DNA of 64,000 bases. It comes from JAPOXR01 sp965116115 (GTDB taxonomy: Bacteria > Pseudomonadota > Alphaproteobacteria > Rhodobacterales > Rhodobacteraceae). A program made the translations under genes and the position numbers. Shown one piece after another: positions 17,219 to 25,721 of the stretch (position 1 is the first letter of the stretch; the number at the start of each line of letters is the position of its first letter). The notes under the pieces were generated by a model that made no database searches, was not told the DNA's origin, and saw nothing but the letters and a program-made list of their open reading frames with translations. Where the stretch lies: contig OZ220486.1 of assembly GCA_965116115.1 (NCBI GenBank), positions 4,402,001 through 4,466,000 of the forward strand. Direction: 5' to 3'.

Positions 17219-18143
17219 TTACAGGGAATGCAGTTTAATGTGCGCGTCTTGGGCGGTGAACCGCTGCTTGACCGGGGCCGGGTCGGCGTTGCGCGCTTTC
17301 TGCCATGCCGAAACCTCGCGGCAGAGCGTCTCCCGGTCCGGGATGCGCCGGGACAGGCGCTGACGGCTCAGCACGCTGATTCCGCTCTCGGCGATGTTCA
17401 GCCGGGTGCCGTATTTCGGCGTGCAGTGAACCTCGAAACGGTCGCAGATCCTGCCGGCCTGGTCCGGCGGGAAAGCACAGTAAAGACTCCCTGGCTTGTG
17501 CGTGTTAAGGTTGCCCATGCCCAGCACTGATTTTTTTGCCGGGGAAGTGAACATCGGCGATGTCCCTGAGGAGTCCGGCGAAATCTTTCTTCGTCCGGCG
17601 GTCGGTGATCTTGACGTGCCCTGGCCTGAAAGCGGCGCATGAACCATGAACAAGTTCGCCATCCCGTTGCGCTCGTATTCGCAGTCGAAGCGCACCGGGC
17701 GGCCGGGAACGGTCGGCAAAGCCGTGCGGATCTCCTTCGTCCGTTTTCTCAAAGCCTCGGCTGTGCACGCTGAGACCTCGTCCTCGCCGAACTTCCGCTG
17801 ACAGACATCAAGCACATCCTCCATCGGGCATACGAAGTCGCCGCTTTTCTCCGCCGGAATGCGCCGGCACCGCGTAAGATGCGGTTTCAAATCGTTTTTT
17901 AACGCCCGTCTAACCGTCTCCCGGGAAATGCCGTCAACGACATTCAACGCGACCAGCCGCTCGCCGAGCAGTGCCGGCGGAGCCGCTTGACCGTCGCCGT
18001 GCCGACCCCGACGGAGTCGGCGACGTCGGCATCGGTGCGCGCGCCGCTCTTCCGGTTCTCATCTGTGAGAAGAAGGACATGCGCCCGCCGCTCGGCCTAA
18101 TCCCGGCCGGATGAGACGATCTCCGCTGGTTCGGCCCGTTCAT
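17219..18143 (-). pseudogene. IS630-family transposase, deleted and frameshifted
   Basis: The N-terminal homeodomain-like part (TDADVADSVGVGTATVKRLR, around 17990-18060) is followed after a deletion by VDGISRETVRRALKNDLKPH. The middle shows PTVPGRPVRFDCEYERNG, then a shift to another frame for TDRRTKKDFAGLLRDIADVH, then back for MGNLNTHKPGSLY and RFEVHCTPKYGT. RRIPDRETLCREVSAW ends the protein as in ISRSO5-like IS630 transposases. The first catalytic aspartate segment (normally VCLDE) is lost. It abuts the hsdR end (26 bases). Confidence 0.85.
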
Positions 18144-18219
18144 GATCTTCGAGCCGAATTCGCTGTGTCTTAGTCCGATCTATTCCTGTCAGTCCGTCAT
18201 CGCTTCCCGCCTTTTGAAT

Positions 18220-18609
18220 CGCCCCCGGCGCGAAGCAGACCGCAACTGCCGGATTCCTGACCAAGCCCGCGCTTACCGCATCCTGATGTCCGTTCCCGGC
18301 ATCGGACCGGTCAAGGCCGCCGCTTTGCTCTGCCGGTTGCCGGAACCCGGGCGGATGGACAGCCGGCAGGCGGCGGCGCCCGGCGTGTTCAGGGCGGACG
18401 CTTCCGCCCGAGGCGCGCCCTCTGCATGGCGGTTTTGACGGCTGTGCGTGTCTACGAGGATATGTCCGAATGCTGCAGCCGGCTCACCGAGCGGGGGAAA
18501 TGCTGTAAGGTCGCCCTTATCGCCGTCATGCGCAAGCCAGCAGTCTTGGCGAACACGCTGCTGCGCGGCCGGTGCGGCTGGCAAAAACGGGATCCGTCCG
18601 CGGCTGGAA
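18220..18609 (+). pseudogene. IS110-family transposase, C-terminal remnant
   Basis: The Transposase_20 helix-hairpin region is visible as YRILMSVPGIGPVKAAALL with the following GRMDSRQAAAPGVF (normally R-Q-x-AALxGVAP). A frame change then leads to MAVLTAVRVYEDMSECCSRL and CKVALIAVMRKPAVLANTLL, the family's conserved C-terminus (KxALxAxMRKLLxxLNxxL). The RuvC-like N-terminal domain is missing. It is the outer remnant before the right inverted repeat of the island. Confidence 0.8.
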
Positions 18610-18733
18610 CGCCGGGCTGCGCTCCGGATCAGCCGATTCGGCGGCCAGCGGCTGCTCCGCCAGCCTCCTGAACGGGTGGATGCTCTGTGGATGAAATGTA
18701 GCGAATCTGTGTGAAAAAGGAAATAGGGACTGA

Positions 18734-18780
18734 ATTTTTCCCGGAACGCCGTTGAATTGAAGCATGGATGCTGACCAGTC
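18734..18780 (-). repeat. Right copy of imperfect inverted repeat bounding the defence island
   Basis: Reverse complement of the 9141-9187 copy. Its outer end overlaps the stop codon of the metzincin-like gene (18779-18781), so the element ends exactly at, or supplied, that stop. Confidence 0.75.
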
Positions 18781-20650
18781 AACGGGCGCCGCCGAAGCCG
18801 GCGAGCAGGTTGACATCGTCCCGAACATCCTTGAGCACACCGGCCATCTCTTGGTGGGCCGGGCCGTAGAAGCTGCCCCTCACCCTGCCATCGGCATCGG
18901 TAAAATCGTTGCCGGTGACGTTGATATCATAGCTGAGTCCAGACTTTCGGAAGGGTTTGTTGCTGCCGCGGGGGGACTGAACGCTGTTGCCGTTGACATG
19001 CACGGTGAGGTCGCTGAAGCTGGCTGTACCGGCCATCGTGCCAAGGTCGACGCTCAATTTCGCGTTGCCCACCACCGGGGGCAGGCGGGCTCTGCCAAGG
19101 TCGACGCCGATCAGGCTTCCCTTCCACACGGCAGTGCCTGTGAGATCCGGGTTGTCAGAGAGAGTTGTGGCAGGGGCGTTGCCGAACGCCTCGGCATGGG
19201 CCTGCGTGAAGTCGTGAGGATTTTCATGATAGTTATTCTTCAGATCGCGCCCTACGCTGGCGCCCCATACGGCCCATTCGCCCCAGGAGAGATGCCCGTA
19301 GCGTTCGGTCTCGGCAGCGGCTTTCTCATCGATAACCGTGACGCCGATATCGGCAAGGAAGGCGAAGTCAAGCTCTGACGGGGAGCCTCCGATGTACCGG
19401 TTGTTGCAGTAGGCCATTATGGAGACACAAAGGCCGATATGCCCTAGGTCGCGCCTTGCGCCCTCGGCGTGCGGTTCCATGACCGTCGACCAACTTTTTT
19501 CGCTCACCCATTGCATAGGGACCGGCTTGCCGCCGTTTGCGCGCATCGCATTCGGCCCCCTCCAGGTATGGGTCTTAGAGTGGTAATATTTCTTGAAGAG
19601 TTCCGTGCCTTTGCGCGCCACCCCGAGGACATGTCCGATCTCGTGAGCGACCGTCTGGAGCATGCCGTCATGGAGATTGTCGTGCAACCTGATCGGTATT
19701 CGGATTCTTCCATTGTAGACCCTGTAGACCTTCTTACTCTTATCCGCACCGCGGTCATAACGCAGTACTCTCGCACTCGCTGCCCCGTGATCGTTGTGAA
19801 GCCGGGTCTGAATGACGATCCCGTGGACGTTCCTGACTTTTGTGCCGTCCTCAAGCTTAACGTTGTGTCTTCGGCCATCGTCAACCAACCGCTTCGACCA
19901 AATTTTCGCAGAGCGGCGCAGAGCAGCCTTGAAATCCTTGGAAACTCCGGATCTGGACTCAAGATCGTGCGCTTTGGTGTAGTTCCTGACGGGCAGGGTC
20001 CCGGCCGGGCCGGCCTTCCAAGTGCCGTAAGCAATGCCGTTGCGCTCACCCAGTACGACGATGGACCCGTCGGGAATGTCATGCAGCGGCGTCTTCGATA
20101 CTTCGGTGCCGGCATGGGCGGCACGCAACTGCAAAAGGGTGTTTTTCCTCGCCTCCCCGGCCTGCGCCGTTTCCAGCGGCACGAACCCAGCCTCTGCGGC
20201 CAAGAGGTTCAGGCCGCTCCAACTTGGCTGCAGGTCGGCGGCGGTCATGTTTCTCTTCCGTTCGCTGTTCTGCCGCAGATAACGCCCGGCGACCACGGCC
20301 TGCCCAGCCTCATCGTCGGATTGTGCAGCGGCAGCCAGCCTGCTGCCCATCCGTTCGCTGTCCTGCCGCAGATACCGCCCGGCACGCGGCAGCCCAACCT
20401 CATCGTCGGATTGCGCAGCGGCAGCCAGCCTGCCCAAACAGGGAGACAGCAGGTCGTCAGGTTGCGCCGCCACAGCCTGTTCGCTCAGGCAAGCCGGAGG
20501 GAGAAGGGATTCCGCCGATGCGCTTGTTGCAAGCATCAGCGTACTCGCCAGCAGGCTGCACCGAACGACCTGTAGCGTACCGTATAACATCGCATTCTCA
20601 ATGATTGAAATGCCTTCGCGGCATGACGTGCCCGGTTCTTTCTGCGTCAT
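18779..20650 (-). CDS. Secreted metzincin-like protein with TbpB-like C-terminal domain
   Basis: About 623 residues from the start at 20650, which has GGAG 10 bases upstream; another start at 20590 begins directly at the signal peptide (MLYGTLQVVRCSLLASTLML, cleavage after SASA). After a repeat-containing N-terminal region comes a protease-like domain with AHEIGHVLGVARKG (HEIGH at about 336-340) and a Met-turn-like SIMAYCN 75-80 residues later, as in metzincins. The usual third ligand, H or D at position 11 of HExxHxxGxxH, is R. The C-terminal ~130 residues (LTGTAVWKGSLIGVD to GSFYGPAHQEMAGVL) match the TbpB/factor-H-binding-type barrel domain. A paralogue is at 54627-56138. Enzyme activity is uncertain because of the missing ligand. 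Confidence 0.78.
   Translation of the reverse strand: MTQKEPGTSCREGISIIENAMLYGTLQVVRCSLLASTLMLATSASAESLLPPACLSEQAVAAQPDDLLSPCLGRLAAAAQSDDEVGLPRAGRYLRQDSERMGSRLAAAAQSDDEAGQAVVAGRYLRQNSERKRNMTAADLQPSWSGLNLLAAEAGFVPLETAQAGEARKNTLLQLRAAHAGTEVSKTPLHDIPDGSIVVLGERNGIAYGTWKAGPAGTLPVRNYTKAHDLESRSGVSKDFKAALRRSAKIWSKRLVDDGRRHNVKLEDGTKVRNVHGIVIQTRLHNDHGAASARVLRYDRGADKSKKVYRVYNGRIRIPIRLHDNLHDGMLQTVAHEIGHVLGVARKGTELFKKYYHSKTHTWRGPNAMRANGGKPVPMQWVSEKSWSTVMEPHAEGARRDLGHIGLCVSIMAYCNNRYIGGSPSELDFAFLADIGVTVIDEKAAAETERYGHLSWGEWAVWGASVGRDLKNNYHENPHDFTQAHAEAFGNAPATTLSDNPDLTGTAVWKGSLIGVDLGRARLPPVVGNAKLSVDLGTMAGTASFSDLTVHVNGNSVQSPRGSNKPFRKSGLSYDINVTGNDFTDADGRVRGSFYGPAHQEMAGVLKDVRDDVNLLAGFGGAR
20257..20437 (-). repeat. 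Tandem repeat, two units of about 90 bp, in the metzincin-like gene
   Basis: Two consecutive, slightly diverged units encode RLAAAAQSDDE followed by AGRYLRQ(D/N)SER. The first unit is about 93 and the second about 87 bases (in-frame indel). They lie just after the signal peptide. Confidence 0.8.
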
Positions 20651-20678
20651 TTCCGACTCCAATTCGTGATTCCTCTCG

Positions 20679-20728
20679 CCCGTACAACTATGAAATGCAT
20701 CACCGGGTTCAGCCGGCGGCTCTCTGTC
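20679..20728 (-). repeat. 50-bp dispersed repeat upstream of the metzincin-like gene
   Basis: Reverse complement reads gacagagagccgccggctga onward, about 83% identical to 56666-56715. The copy here lies 30-80 bases upstream of the metzincin-like start, so it may be a leader or operator element. Confidence 0.6.
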
Positions 20729-20814
20729 AGAATCAAGCTTTAGCAGAGGCCGCAGATGCCCCACAACTGCGTTTCCGGAAGGCGCCGGTCGTGAGAAGGG
20801 CGGGAATCCGGTGG

Positions 20815-20852
20815 GATCCAGCCGCTGCCCGGGGTTGAGCGGCAGCTGGATC
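20815..20852. terminator. Hairpin between metzincin-like gene and IS30 remnant
   Basis: GATCCAGC plus CGCT pairs with AGCG plus GCTGGATC (12 base pairs with a 3-base bulge, loop of about 11). No long T run follows on either strand, so it may instead be an IS end. Confidence 0.4.
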
Positions 20853-20959
20853 AGTTGTTCAGCTCCGCCGGTTTCAAGCGATCCTCAGGCGGTTCAGCGC
20901 GGGAGGAGGGGCAGTCCTAGCCGCCGCCCGGGGCCGGAAATTTTTCGAGGACGCCCCTG

Positions 20960-20989
20960 CCCGGCTTTCAGCGCGCGCTGAAAGCCGGG
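20960..20989. repeat. Perfect 30-bp palindrome
   Basis: CCCGGCTTTCAGCGC and its exact reverse complement join with no spacer, so the sequence equals its own reverse complement. It lies in the 3' part of the IS30 remnant. It could extrude as a cruciform or act as a bidirectional terminator. Confidence 0.85.
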
Positions 20990-21321
20990 GGCCGGTAACC
21001 AGGCAGCGGCGGGGGCGGTCATTGAGCGCGTCCCGCACCCTCCGGATCTCGGCCGGAACTGTCGTCCGGAAGTCCGTCGGTTTCGGAAGCTGCTCCCTTG
21101 CCGGGCCGTTCGTACGCCCGCTCACCCCCGCTGCTGTCAACGGGGCGGGCGAAGTGAAAGTCGGCGCCGAGACCCCGGGAGATCTCCGCATGCCCGGGGA
21201 TTCCTTGCCGTCATCAGCCGTGATCACATGCGTCATGCCGGATACCGGCCGCAGATGCTCGATGACCGCGGCCCCGGCGGTTCCGCTTCCGCCCCCGCCG
21301 GCGGAGACGGCGGAACAGGCT

Positions 21322-21333
21322 CCCCCCCCCCCC
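21322..21333. repeat. C12 tract in the IS30 remnant
   Basis: Twelve consecutive C (G on the coding strand) in the region of the frameshift. In a dead gene it has no expected effect, but it is one of several long G/C runs in this window. Confidence 0.9.
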
Positions 21334-21705
21334 GCCCGGTCCGCATGGACGCAACGGTGAATCCATGTCGGACTCACCGTCATGATCCCCGCTTCCGTTG
21401 AGCGGCCCGAAGTCTGCCGCGGGCCTGTCCGCATATCAGACACATCCCGATGATCCCCGGCGCATCAGCGGCATCCTGCGGGGAACCGACGAGGCCTTCC
21501 GCCGCCGGGCTTCGGCCAGCCGCTGCGCCTGGCGGCAGCCCCGCAGCCCGATGTCGCGGGCGGGTCCGCGGACTGCCGTCGACTGCGGGCAGCCGATCTC
21601 CGCCGCGACGGCTCTCTGCGGGAAACCGCTTTTCTTCAGCGCCTGAAGCCGGCAACGATCAAACCAGGTCAAGCAGCTAAAGCCTGACGGCATGCGATTC
21701 CCTCC

Positions 21706-21803
21706 TTTTTCATCATAGAGATTATCGCACCCGCTTGATCCGCGTATGACATGTAGATCCGCCTCAACCGCGGTCTGCGAATGAAGCGATGCATTTCGGA
21801 GTT
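21706..21803 (-). repeat. 98-bp dispersed repeat, copy A
   Basis: About 83% identical to copy B at 54499-54597 over its length (shared tatcgcacccgcttga and gatccgcct cores). Copy A lies immediately upstream of the IS30 transposase start and may be part of the IS end or its promoter. Confidence 0.65.
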
Positions 21804-21885
21804 TGATCGGCGCTTCGTTCAAGTTCTGTCTCCATGAAAAAGGCGCAAGATATTTGTCGTTCATATTGAGCTTGAGACAGAACGA

Positions 21886-22884
21886 ATGTTATATCCCTGC
21901 ATGAAAAACGGCATGCTTACATTATCAGACATTGAAGACGCAGCAGTCTTGGTGGGCCGCCATCTTCCGCCGACACCGCAGATCGCTTGGCCTCTGCTTG
22001 ACAGGGAAGCCGGCGCCGACGTGCTTGTCAAACATGAAAACCATACGCCGACGGGCGCGTTCAAAGTGCGCGGTGGCATCACATTCATCAACGCGCTGCA
22101 AAAGAACCGCCCTGATGCGAAAGGCATTGTCACCGCGACCCGAGGCAATCACGGCCAAAGCATCGCACGGGCGGCGACCGCCGCCGGCCTCGTCGCCAAG
22201 ATTCTCGTTCCGTTCGGAAATTCAGTGGAAAAAAATGAGGCGATGCGGGCCTTCGGCGCAGAACTCATTGAGCACGGGGATGATTTCGACGAGGCGAGGC
22301 TGGAAGCTGACAGGATCGCCGAGGAAGAACAGCTCGTCCTCGTTCCGCCGTTTCACCGCGATCTGGTAAGAGGCGTGGCCAGCTATGCGATGGAACTGCT
22401 GACCGCAGCGCCTGATCTGCACACTGTCTATGTTCCGGTCGGCTGCGGTTCCGGAATCTGCGGCCTTATCGAAACCCGCGACGCGCTCGGACTCAAAACG
22501 CGCATCGTCGGCGTAGTGACGGAAAACGCGCCGTCACTCAAACTGTCTTTCGATTCAGGCAGAATGATCTCGACAAACTCCGCCAAGACCTTTGCGGACG
22601 GGGTCGCCACTCGGGTGCCGGTACCGGAGGCGTTTGACATCTATTCGCGCGGCACGGAACGTTTCGTCACCGTGTCGGAAGATGCCGTGGCCGATGCGAT
22701 CCGCCTTTATTTCCGCGCTGCTCATAACCTTGCCGAAGGGGCCGGCGCAGCTCCGCTGGCCGCGCTGATTCAGGAAAGGAGAAAAATGCGCGGAAAGTCC
22801 GTCGGACTTGTATTGTCCGGTGGAAACATTGACACTGCTTGGTTCCGGGAGGTGCTCAAGGGCGCCACGCCGCAAGTGAGTTAG
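21886..22884 (+). CDS. PLP-dependent threonine/serine dehydratase family enzyme
   Basis: 332 residues, fold-type II PLP enzyme. The lysine that binds PLP is in TPTGAFKVRGG (K near 58), the Asn-containing GNHGQSIARAA loop follows near 88, and the glycine-rich phosphate loop VPVGCGSGICG is near 190. LVLSGGNID near the C-terminus is typical of threonine dehydratase and threo-3-hydroxyaspartate ammonia-lyase. Probable reaction: deamination of threonine or a related beta-hydroxy amino acid to a 2-oxoacid. There is no C-terminal ACT domain, so it is a catabolic or short type. Two in-frame ATGs (21886, 21901) precede the core. Flanked by IS30 and ISNCY copies. Confidence 0.85.
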   Translation: MLYPCMKNGMLTLSDIEDAAVLVGRHLPPTPQIAWPLLDREAGADVLVKHENHTPTGAFKVRGGITFINALQKNRPDAKGIVTATRGNHGQSIARAATAAGLVAKILVPFGNSVEKNEAMRAFGAELIEHGDDFDEARLEADRIAEEEQLVLVPPFHRDLVRGVASYAMELLTAAPDLHTVYVPVGCGSGICGLIETRDALGLKTRIVGVVTENAPSLKLSFDSGRMISTNSAKTFADGVATRVPVPEAFDIYSRGTERFVTVSEDAVADAIRLYFRAAHNLAEGAGAAPLAALIQERRKMRGKSVGLVLSGGNIDTAWFREVLKGATPQVS

Positions 22885-23029
22885 TGCTTGCAAGAAAAGT
22901 GTCTTTCTTATTATTTTTCAGCATTTTGAAGTGTTTTTTCCTTTTCAAGAATCAGCGTTTTCGCTAAGAATCCGGCGATTTATCCTGAATCGCGGCAATC
23001 TTCGCCGTTTTTTTCACCGGGAGAACGAT

Positions 23030-24448
23030 ATGAGACGCTTGATCAAACCGGCCCGCCTCGGCTCGACGGCCATCGAAACCCTGAAGATCAATCCGAAGTC
23101 GCGGGACGACATCGAGAACGTTCTCAGGGGCCTGCAGCATCTTTATGTCAATCGCTGGAGCGATCTTCAGCGGATTTTCGATGAGGAGTTCTTCGCCGAT
23201 GTCGACTGGCACAACGGTCGTCCGGGAACAGCTTGCCGGTCGATTTTGGTGATCGGCGTTCTCAAGCAGGGGACTGACTGCGATTTCGACCGGCTTCAGA
23301 GCTTGGCAGACAACCATGCGCTGATCCGCGCGATGCTCGGCCATGACGATGTTTTCGACTGCGGCGGGTATGAGATGCAGACGCTTGTCGACAATGTTTC
23401 CCTCTTGACGCCGCGGATGCTGGCGCGTGTCGGCAAACTGCTGGCAGCGAGCGGCCATGAGGTCGCCGGAAAAAAGCCTGGCGCCGCGTTGCGCGGCCGC
23501 GTTGACAGTTTTTGCGTTGAGACGGATGTTCATTTTCCGACGGATGTGAATCTTCTCATGGATGCGGTGCGCTGCATGGTGCGGGAGACGGCGCGGGAGG
23601 CTTGCCGGCGCGGCGTTCCCGGCCAGCGGCAGAGCGCGCATCTGCAGGCCGGGCTGCGGCGGCGGTTTCACGGCGTCCGCACGCGGCGGCGGCAGACCGA
23701 GAAGGCCGTCAGGGAGTATCTGCGGTTTTGCCGCCGCCTCGTCGCGAAAACTGCTGAGACTTTTTCGGCTTTGGCAGCGGCCGGCGCCAGCGCGTTAAAA
23801 CTGTGTTTGATTGACAGCTGTCCAGCGCACGCCAGGCGGCAGATCGACCAGGTCAGCCGCCGCCTGCTCCAGGGGGAGGTGATACCGCAGAATGAGAAGG
23901 TGTTCTCGATTTTCGAGCCGCACACGCGGTGGATCGCCAAGGGCAAGGCCGGCTCGCCCGTGGAGCTGGGAGTTCCGGTGGTTGTCGTCGAGGATCAGGG
24001 CTGGTTTATAATCCATCATGAGATCATGTGGGAAGACTCCGATGTTCACCATGCCGTTCCGGTCGTCGCGGCGGCGCAGGAGCGGTTTCCGGAACTCCGG
24101 GCCTGCAGTTTCGACCGCGGCTTTCACAGCCCGGAGAACCGCCGCGGTCTGGATGCGATGCTTGATCTGAACGCGCTGCCGAAGAAGGGGTATCTTTCGA
24201 AGGCGGAGCGGGAGCGGCAGTCGGAACCCGGCTTCGCCGAGGCCCGCCGTCAGCATCCGGCGGTTGAATCGGCGATCAACCATCTGGAGCACCGCGGTCT
24301 CGACCGGATCCGGAGCCATGGCCGCGACGGCTTCGCCCGCACCGCGGCTCTCGCGGTGCTGGCCGCGAACTGCTGCCGGCTCGGAAGGCTTCTGCTGAAA
24401 AGACGGCAGATGCGGAGCAGGAAGCGATTGCGACGACGCGCCGCCTGA
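23030..24448 (+). CDS. ISNCY-family transposase (IS1202-like), intact
   Basis: 472 residues from the start at 23030, which has GGGAGA seven bases upstream; the open frame reaches back to 22931 without support. The catalytic core is visible: KLCLIDSCPAHARRQIDQVS, VFSIFEPHTRWIAKGKAG, PVELGVPVVVVEDQG, LRACSFDRGFHSPENR, and the C-terminal LPKKGYLSKAERER with HPAVESAINHLEHRGL, all as in ISNCY/IS1202 transposases. No frameshift is seen, so it may be functional. Terminal repeats could not be fixed by eye. The stop runs into a C10 tract and a terminator-like hairpin follows. Note the contrast with the decayed IS copies nearby. Confidence 0.9.
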   Translation: MRRLIKPARLGSTAIETLKINPKSRDDIENVLRGLQHLYVNRWSDLQRIFDEEFFADVDWHNGRPGTACRSILVIGVLKQGTDCDFDRLQSLADNHALIRAMLGHDDVFDCGGYEMQTLVDNVSLLTPRMLARVGKLLAASGHEVAGKKPGAALRGRVDSFCVETDVHFPTDVNLLMDAVRCMVRETAREACRRGVPGQRQSAHLQAGLRRRFHGVRTRRRQTEKAVREYLRFCRRLVAKTAETFSALAAAGASALKLCLIDSCPAHARRQIDQVSRRLLQGEVIPQNEKVFSIFEPHTRWIAKGKAGSPVELGVPVVVVEDQGWFIIHHEIMWEDSDVHHAVPVVAAAQERFPELRACSFDRGFHSPENRRGLDAMLDLNALPKKGYLSKAERERQSEPGFAEARRQHPAVESAINHLEHRGLDRIRSHGRDGFARTAALAVLAANCCRLGRLLLKRRQMRSRKRLRRRAA

Positions 24449-24458
24449 CCCCCCCCCC
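24449..24458 (+). repeat. C10 tract after the ISNCY transposase stop
   Basis: Ten C immediately after the TGA. It lies outside coding sequence, so length change should not alter a protein. Confidence 0.9.
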
Positions 24459-24478
24459 TTCATCGAAACAGCGGCTTT

Positions 24479-24502
24479 CTCCCGGGTCTCTCAACCCGGG
24501 AG
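24479..24502 (+). terminator. Hairpin downstream of the ISNCY transposase
   Basis: CTCCCGGGT (24479-24487) and ACCCGGGAG (24494-24502) form a perfect 9-bp stem with a 6-base loop, 30 bases after the stop. No T tract follows, so it may be a weak or element-end structure. Confidence 0.55.
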
Positions 24503-24696
24503 CGGTCAGCCGTGCTCCGGCAGCTCATCAATTCAGTGTTGACGCCTGTCAATTCAGTGTCAGCAACTGATTCCCGCCGTCCGGCGTGCTTCAGAGCCCG
24601 GATCCGCCGCCGGATGGCGGCCCGGACGCGCCGAGCCGCCGCCGGACGCCGCCGGAAACAGGGGTTTTCTGACAGACACGAGTTAGCTCCGCGCCC

Positions 24697-25572
24697 TCAT
24701 TCGCGCACTTTCTTTTCGTAGTCCCGGACGATGGCGCGGGTGAGTTCGCCGACCTCAAAATTGTAATCTCCGATCTGGCCGACCGGGGTCACTTCGGCGG
24801 CCGTTCCCGTCAGCCAGCACTGTTCAAACTCCTCCAGCTCCGACGGCAGAATATGGCGTTCGTGGATTATGATCCGGCGATCGCGGAGAAGACCGAGAAC
24901 CGTCTGCCGGGTGATGCCGTTCAGGAAACAATCCGGCAGCGGCGTGTGAATTTCTCCGCCCTTGACAAAGAACACATTCGCGCCGGTGGCTTCAGCGACA
25001 TAGCCCCGGTAGTCCATCATCATTGAATCCGAACAACCCTTGGCCTCGGCGTCATGTTTGGAAATCGTGCAGATCATATAGAGGCCGGCCGCCTTGGCGT
25101 GACTCGGGATCGTCTCAGGACTCGGACGTTTCCACTTGGAGATGTCCAGTTTCGCGCCTTTGAACTTGGCATCGTCGCCGTAATACGCGCCCCATTCCCA
25201 AACCGCGATGGCCATCCGGCTGGGATTGCGGGCTGCCGCCACTCCCATATCCTCGCCCGAAGCGCGCCAGATCAGCGGCCGGACATATGCGTCTTTCAGG
25301 CCGTTGGCCTTCATAACGGCCCGCTTCGCGTTTTCAATCTCTTCAATCGAATAATCGACTGGAATCTGTATCGCCTCGGCCGAAGAGATCAGTCTCTCGG
25401 TGTGTCTGCGGCTTTCGAATATCTTTCCGCCGTAGGATCTCTCTCCTTCAAAGACAGAAGAAGCATAGTGCATGGCATGCGTGAGGATATGCACCTGCGC
25501 GCCGCGCCACGGAATCAATTCGCCGTCCAGCCAGATAAATCCGTCGCGGTCATCATACGGTTCTGCCATCAT
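24697..25572 (-). CDS. ilvE: Branched-chain amino acid aminotransferase
   Basis: PLP fold-type IV aminotransferase making valine, leucine and isoleucine from their 2-oxoacids with glutamate. About 291 residues from 25572; GGAAGGGAAA precedes the double ATG, and the frame upstream is not conserved. Motifs: YGGKIFESRRHTERLISSAE with the substrate-side arginine, SHAKAAGLYMICTISKHDA with the PLP lysine (SHAKAAGLY), and EATGANVFFVKGG with the glutamate and cofactor loop. LNGITRQTVLGLL and LTGTAAEVTPV complete the pattern. It is transcribed away from the adjacent marR gene, an arrangement seen in other alphaproteobacteria. A related fold-type IV gene (dat) lies at 51346-52203. Confidence 0.93.
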   Translation of the reverse strand: MMAEPYDDRDGFIWLDGELIPWRGAQVHILTHAMHYASSVFEGERSYGGKIFESRRHTERLISSAEAIQIPVDYSIEEIENAKRAVMKANGLKDAYVRPLIWRASGEDMGVAAARNPSRMAIAVWEWGAYYGDDAKFKGAKLDISKWKRPSPETIPSHAKAAGLYMICTISKHDAEAKGCSDSMMMDYRGYVAEATGANVFFVKGGEIHTPLPDCFLNGITRQTVLGLLRDRRIIIHERHILPSELEEFEQCWLTGTAAEVTPVGQIGDYNFEVGELTRAIVRDYEKKVRE

Positions 25573-25721
25573 TTTCCCTTCCCGAATCTTCGCCGATTCC
25601 ATCCGCCGAGCCTGATCTCCGGCGCCTCGGCAATCAGCGGGCAAAAAGATACCGTAACCGATTCGGCCAAGTAACGTCAACAAGGTTGACATATTTTTCC
25701 TAGGATTTTATTGACGGCGGC

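Larger units (their letters stand above)
20880..21693 (-). pseudogene. IS30-family transposase, frameshifted
   Basis: Starts with a good GGAGGG site and MPSGFSCLTWFDRCRLQALK, the IS30 HTH pattern (LTxxERxxIxxLxxxGxSxRxIA), then GFPQRAVAAEIGCPQSTAVR. In another frame AVIEHLRPVSGMTHVITADD and GKE mark the second DDE strand, and NGPAREQLPKPTDFRTTVP with ALNDRPRRCL give the C-terminal signature (NGLxRxYxPKGTDF; LNxRPRKxLG). The frame changes and a C12 run (21322-21333) show decay. A 30-bp perfect palindrome (20960-20989) lies at its 3' end. Confidence 0.85.

Noticed and set aside
19469..20575. A 368-codon plus-strand frame across the metzincin-like gene
   Set aside because: Antisense to a gene with a signal peptide, HEIGH and a conserved C-terminal domain; no motif of its own.
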